Shown here: positions 30,861 through 33,704 of the stretch, in pieces
How positions within the stretch are numbered: position 1 is the stretch's first letter
How the letters are laid out: each line of letters starts with the position of its first letter
Made by a program: the position numbers and the translations under genes
Notes under the pieces: model-generated
Told to the model about the DNA's origin: nothing
Databases searched by the model: none
What the model saw: the letters and a program-made list of their open reading frames with translations, nothing else
Source: Pyrinomonadaceae bacterium
GTDB lineage: Bacteria > Acidobacteriota > Blastocatellia > Pyrinomonadales > Pyrinomonadaceae
DNA: 33,704 bases
Reading direction: 5' to 3'
Assembly: GCA_030841105.1 (NCBI GenBank)
Contig: JAVEDE010000086.1
Span: forward strand, 1-33,704

Positions 30861-32528
30861 ATGGAGACAGTTTTGACGATGAGAAAACCGCTGGCGTGCG
30901 TGTCGCTGTTGCTCGCGCTGCTGTGCGTGCACAGTCCCGCGCAGTCGCAGTCGAAGGCGGCGGAGCGCGCGTGGATCACGATCCTGTCAACGACGGACTT
31001 GCACGGCAACGTCCTGCCCGTTGACTACTACACGAACCGGCCGGACGCACGGGGCTTGGCGAAGTTGGCGACGCTCGTCCGGCAAGCGCGCGGGGAGAAC
31101 CCTGCGGGCACGCTCCTGCTCGATTCGGGCGACACCATACAGGGCACACCGCTCGAATATGTTCACAACAAGAAGAACAACGCGCCGCCCGACCCGTTGA
31201 TGCTCGCCATGAACGCGCTCAAGTTCGACGCGCTCGCCGTCGGCAATCACGAGTACAACTTCGGACTCGCTGTGCTGGAGAAGGCGCGGCGCGAAGCGAG
31301 TTTCCCGTGGCTCTCGGCCAACACTTACAAGACGGGGACTAACGAAACTTATTACCAGCCTTACGTCGTCAAGGAACTGAACGGCGTGCGTGTCGGCGTC
31401 CTCGGCTTGACAACGCCGGGCGTGCCCTTCTGGGAGAACCGGGAAAATTTTGCGGGGCTTGAGTTTCGTGAACCGGTCGCGGAGGCGCGCAAGTGGGTCT
31501 CAGTGCTGCGCGCGAAAGAGCGCGTCGACTTCGTCGTCGTCGCGATGCACATGGGACTCGAAGAGGACTTACGCACAGGCGAAGCGACGCCGGGGCAGGT
31601 GACGAACGAGAACGTGGCCGCGCGGCTCGCGCGCGAAGTCGCGGGCGTTGATCTCATCCTGATGGGGCACACACACCGCGAAGTGCCGTCGCTTGTGATC
31701 AACGGCGTGCTGCTCGCGCAGGCGAATTTCTGGGGGCGGCATCTGGCGCGCGCCGACGTGTATCTGGAACGCGCGAAGGGCGGCCGCTGGCGCGTCGCGG
31801 CGAAGTCGGCACGCACCGTGCCCGTCACGGCGACGACGGAGACGGACGCAGAGATCGCGCGGCTCGTCGAGCCTTACGACCGCGAGACGCAAGGCTGGCT
31901 CGCGCGCGTCATCGGCACGTCGGCGGCCGAGTTAACCGCCACGGATGCGCGCTTTCGCGACACGGCGATCCTCGATCTCGTCCAGCGCGTGCAGTTGGAG
32001 GTGGGCAAGGCAGACGTTTCGATGGTGGCGAGTTTCAATCCGCAGGCGCGCCTCCCCAAAGGCGACGTGACGGTGCGCGACATCGCGGGGCTGTACATCT
32101 ACGAGAACACGCTCGTCGTCCTCGAAGTGACGGGGCGGCAGTTGAAGGACGCGCTCGAACACTCTGCGAAATATTTCCGCGCCTACGAAGCGGGGCGCAC
32201 GCCCGCCGAACTCGTGGACGAAAAAATCCCGGCCTACAATTTCGACATCGCAGAGGGCGTCACCTACGATCTCGATCTGACGAAGCCGCACGGCTCGCGC
32301 GTCCAAAACCTGCGCTTTCGCGGAGTGCCGCTTGACCCGGCGCAGCGGCTCAAACTCGCGACGAACAACTATCGCGTCAACGGCGGCGGCGGCTACACGA
32401 TGTTTCGCGGCGCGCCCGAAGTCTTCCGTTCGAGCACGGAGATACGCGAACTGATCATTGACTGGGTGGAGCGCAACCGGCGTGTGCCCGCCGAACCGTC
32501 GAACAACTGGCGGCTGTTGACCAACTGA
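30861..32528 (+). CDS. Exported 5'-nucleotidase / cyclic-nucleotide phosphodiesterase family enzyme
   Basis: 555 residues with a signal peptide (MRKPLACVSLLLALLCVHSPAQS). The metallophosphoesterase domain shows Asp46-x-His48 in TDLHGN, Asp91 in DSGDT, Asn129-His130 in GNHEYNFG, and His270-x-His272 in MGHTHREV: a complete dinuclear metal site. The C-terminal 5-nucleotidase domain (from ~385) ends in LATNNYRVNGGGGYTMF, which supplies the substrate pocket. It hydrolyses periplasmic nucleotides or UDP-sugars. ATG 30861 is used; ATG 30879 (MRKPL) is equally possible. The stop is inside a tandem repeat. Confidence 0.93.
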   Translation: METVLTMRKPLACVSLLLALLCVHSPAQSQSKAAERAWITILSTTDLHGNVLPVDYYTNRPDARGLAKLATLVRQARGENPAGTLLLDSGDTIQGTPLEYVHNKKNNAPPDPLMLAMNALKFDALAVGNHEYNFGLAVLEKARREASFPWLSANTYKTGTNETYYQPYVVKELNGVRVGVLGLTTPGVPFWENRENFAGLEFREPVAEARKWVSVLRAKERVDFVVVAMHMGLEEDLRTGEATPGQVTNENVAARLAREVAGVDLILMGHTHREVPSLVINGVLLAQANFWGRHLARADVYLERAKGGRWRVAAKSARTVPVTATTETDAEIARLVEPYDRETQGWLARVIGTSAAELTATDARFRDTAILDLVQRVQLEVGKADVSMVASFNPQARLPKGDVTVRDIAGLYIYENTLVVLEVTGRQLKDALEHSAKYFRAYEAGRTPAELVDEKIPAYNFDIAEGVTYDLDLTKPHGSRVQNLRFRGVPLDPAQRLKLATNNYRVNGGGGYTMFRGAPEVFRSSTEIRELIIDWVERNRRVPAEPSNNWRLLTN

Positions 32529-32571
32529 CCGGCGCTGCTGACCAACTGACGGACGGTTGGCAACCAACTGA
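32514..32571 (+). repeat. Tandem ~21-bp repeats spanning the nucleotidase stop
   Basis: CTGTTGACCAACTGAC (32514-32529, containing the TGA stop) recurs as CTGCTGACCAACTGAC at 32535-32550, 15 of 16 identical. A third diverged copy, GGTTGGCAACCAACTGAG, follows to about 32573. Same arrangement as after the NTF2-like gene. Confidence 0.8.
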
Positions 32572-32601
32572 GAGCCGCGGCCGACGCATCCCACAAAGAT
32601 T

Positions 32602-33201
32602 ATGAAACTCTTCATCGCAGCAACGCTCGTCGTCTTGAGCCTCGCGCTCGCGTTCGGCGTGTCGCCCAGTCCTGCGGCGAAGAAGGCGAGCGAGAATCCG
32701 ATGTCACTTGAAGTTCAAACGCCGCTCAAGCTTCCGCTCGTCAACCCGAAGATCGTCGTGTCGAAAAGTAAACGTCAACTGCATCTCTACGCGAATGGCG
32801 AGGTGGTGCGGACTTACCGGATCGCGCTCGGCGCAAACCCGGTTGACGATAAGGTGAGGCAGGGCGACCGCGCGACGCCGGAGGGCGACTTCTACGTCTG
32901 CGTCAAAAACGCGCGCAGCAATTTTTACCTCTCGCTCGGCCTCAGTTACCCGAACGCAGAGGACGCCGAGCGCGGCCTGCGCGACAAACTCATCACGCGC
33001 GCCCAACGCGACGCGATCATCCGCGCGTTGCAGAACAAGCGTCGGCCGCCGTGGGACACCGCGCTCGGCGGCGAGATTTTCATCCACGGCGGCGGCACGG
33101 AAGGCGACTGGACATGGGGCTGCGTCGCGCTCGCGAACGCCGACATCAAGGAACTGTTCGACCCCCTGCCGATGGGCACAAGTGTGCGCATCGAACATTA
33201 G
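32602..33201 (+). CDS. L,D-transpeptidase (YkuD-type)
   Basis: 199 residues with a signal or anchor sequence (FIAATLVVLSLALAFGV). The YkuD core has KIVVSKSKRQLHLYANGEVVRTYRIALG, GDRATPEGDFYVC and the catalytic HGGGT...WGCVAL motif with His162 and Cys174. The enzyme forms 3-3 cross-links or attaches proteins to peptidoglycan stem peptides in the periplasm. It is 73 bases after the nucleotidase gene. ATG 32602 opens directly onto the signal peptide. Short for the family but complete in catalytic residues. Confidence 0.93.
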   Translation: MKLFIAATLVVLSLALAFGVSPSPAAKKASENPMSLEVQTPLKLPLVNPKIVVSKSKRQLHLYANGEVVRTYRIALGANPVDDKVRQGDRATPEGDFYVCVKNARSNFYLSLGLSYPNAEDAERGLRDKLITRAQRDAIIRALQNKRRPPWDTALGGEIFIHGGGTEGDWTWGCVALANADIKELFDPLPMGTSVRIEH

Positions 33202-33317
33202 CCGCGACGAACTGTGCCGTAGACTTTCGGCGGGCGGGATTGTTCTTGACAAGGCCGCTGAGTCCCGGTCGAGCGTCGCCGGTCTGTCGCACGACGGGTT
33301 TTTCCAAGTCGAATAAT

Positions 33318-33704
33318 TTATTCGCCCGCCGTTGTCGTCGCTGTCGTAGTTGTGGCTGCGGCCGTCTCTTCGGGGTGGAGCGTCGAGCGTTCCTTCCAAC
33401 GCCCGTACATGTAGAGCGAGAAGCCGAGCCAGAGGCCGCCGAGGAAGTACGCGCCGATGGTGTCGCTCGGCCAGTGCGCGCCGAGGTAGACGCGCGAGAG
33501 GCCGACGAGCGCGACCATCGCCGCCGCCAGCGTGAGCGCCGCGCGGCGCACCGCCGTGTGCTTCGGCAAGAGCGCGTAGGCGACGAAGAAGAGAAAGCCG
33601 AAGTAGCAGACGTAAAACGTGACGTGCCCGGAAGGGAAACTCTGGCTCTCGTGTAAACGGACGACGTTCACGTCCGGCGCCGCCGGACGCGGGCGCGCGA
33701 TGAG
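33318..33704 (-). CDS. PAP2-family membrane phosphatase, N-terminus outside window
   Basis: Partial: at least 128 residues to the edge, with the frame open to base 33704. PAP2 motifs run in order: ARPRP near the edge (the KX6RP box tail), SFPSGH, and SRVYLGAHWPSD with the catalytic His. Two hydrophobic segments lie between. It dephosphorylates lipid phosphates such as undecaprenyl or phosphatidic substrates at the membrane. A GTG at 33671 would give a 117-residue protein but would cut off motif 1, so it is not the true start. The tail (TAAATTTTATTTAGE) is Thr/Ala-rich low-complexity. Confidence 0.9.
   Translation of the reverse strand, partial: LIARPRPAAPDVNVVRLHESQSFPSGHVTFYVCYFGFLFFVAYALLPKHTAVRRAALTLAAAMVALVGLSRVYLGAHWPSDTIGAYFLGGLWLGFSLYMYGRWKERSTLHPEETAAATTTTATTTAGE

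Noticed and set aside
33246..33251. TTGACA as a promoter -35 box
   Set aside because: No -10 at 16-18 bases and it lies between convergent gene ends.

Overview
The window is GC-rich bacterial chromosome (roughly two-thirds G+C by eye) with densely packed genes on both strands. Several traits suggest a Blastocatellia/Pyrinomonadales-type acidobacterium: many GTG/TTG starts, a membrane Ser/Thr kinase, a paired M16 peptidase operon, small zinc-ribbon membrane proteins and a fused 2-oxoacid dehydrogenase E1. This placement is inference from gene content only. No rRNA, tRNA, CRISPR array, phage or transposase gene was seen.

Layout. 1-5769 (+): a Ski2-like DEAH helicase open to the left edge, an SGNH esterase, an NTF2-like secreted protein, a small unknown protein and ispH, closed by a strong terminator. 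5916-6972 (-): a HEAT-like protein and a small beta-barrel-like protein. 7160-8176 (+): a zinc-ribbon/double-PDZ membrane protein; then a small minus-strand unknown. 8757-11225 (+): an M15-like peptidase, a zinc-ribbon membrane protein, a DUF2085 and a DUF2752 protein. 11534-14577 (+): a Ser/Thr kinase with an extracytoplasmic domain, a low-GC secreted protein and a TonB-C protein. 14821-17889 (+): an active/inactive M16 peptidase pair. 18026-21751 (-): a trypsin-like/TPR protease, an RskA-C-like secreted protein and a lipoprotein. 22070-22645 (-): a DUF433/DUF5615 toxin-antitoxin-like pair whose DUF5615 gene is frameshifted. 22794-27356 (-): a five-gene run in the order acyl-CoA dehydrogenase, DUF6036-like nucleotidyltransferase, its partner, a TPR protein and the fused E1. 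27822-30749 (+): a flippase-like membrane protein and a GT39 glycosyltransferase. 30861-33201 (+): a 5'-nucleotidase and an L,D-transpeptidase. A PAP2 phosphatase runs off the right edge on the minus strand.

The most unusual content lies between the genes. Six intergenic segments (8179-8266, 16294-16439, 17893-18016, 19448-19511, 27425-27520, 30781-30843) are long palindromes. In most of them the arms are built from short iterated words, and two loci share an inner module. Many genes also carry short tandem copies of the word spanning or just following their stop codon. Separately, the toxin-antitoxin-like pair is flanked by two diverged copies of the 3' end plus terminator of the adjacent E1 gene, which resembles an islet inserted at a gene end. 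A second accessory two-gene unit, the nucleotidyltransferase and its partner, sits inside the catabolic operon.

Functional themes: E1 plus acyl-CoA dehydrogenase suggests branched-chain 2-oxoacid/acyl-CoA catabolism; the flippase-like protein plus GT39 suggests lipid-linked sugar handling; the LD-transpeptidase, M15-like peptidase and many exported proteins point to the envelope. All functions are read from motifs and family resemblance, with no database search.
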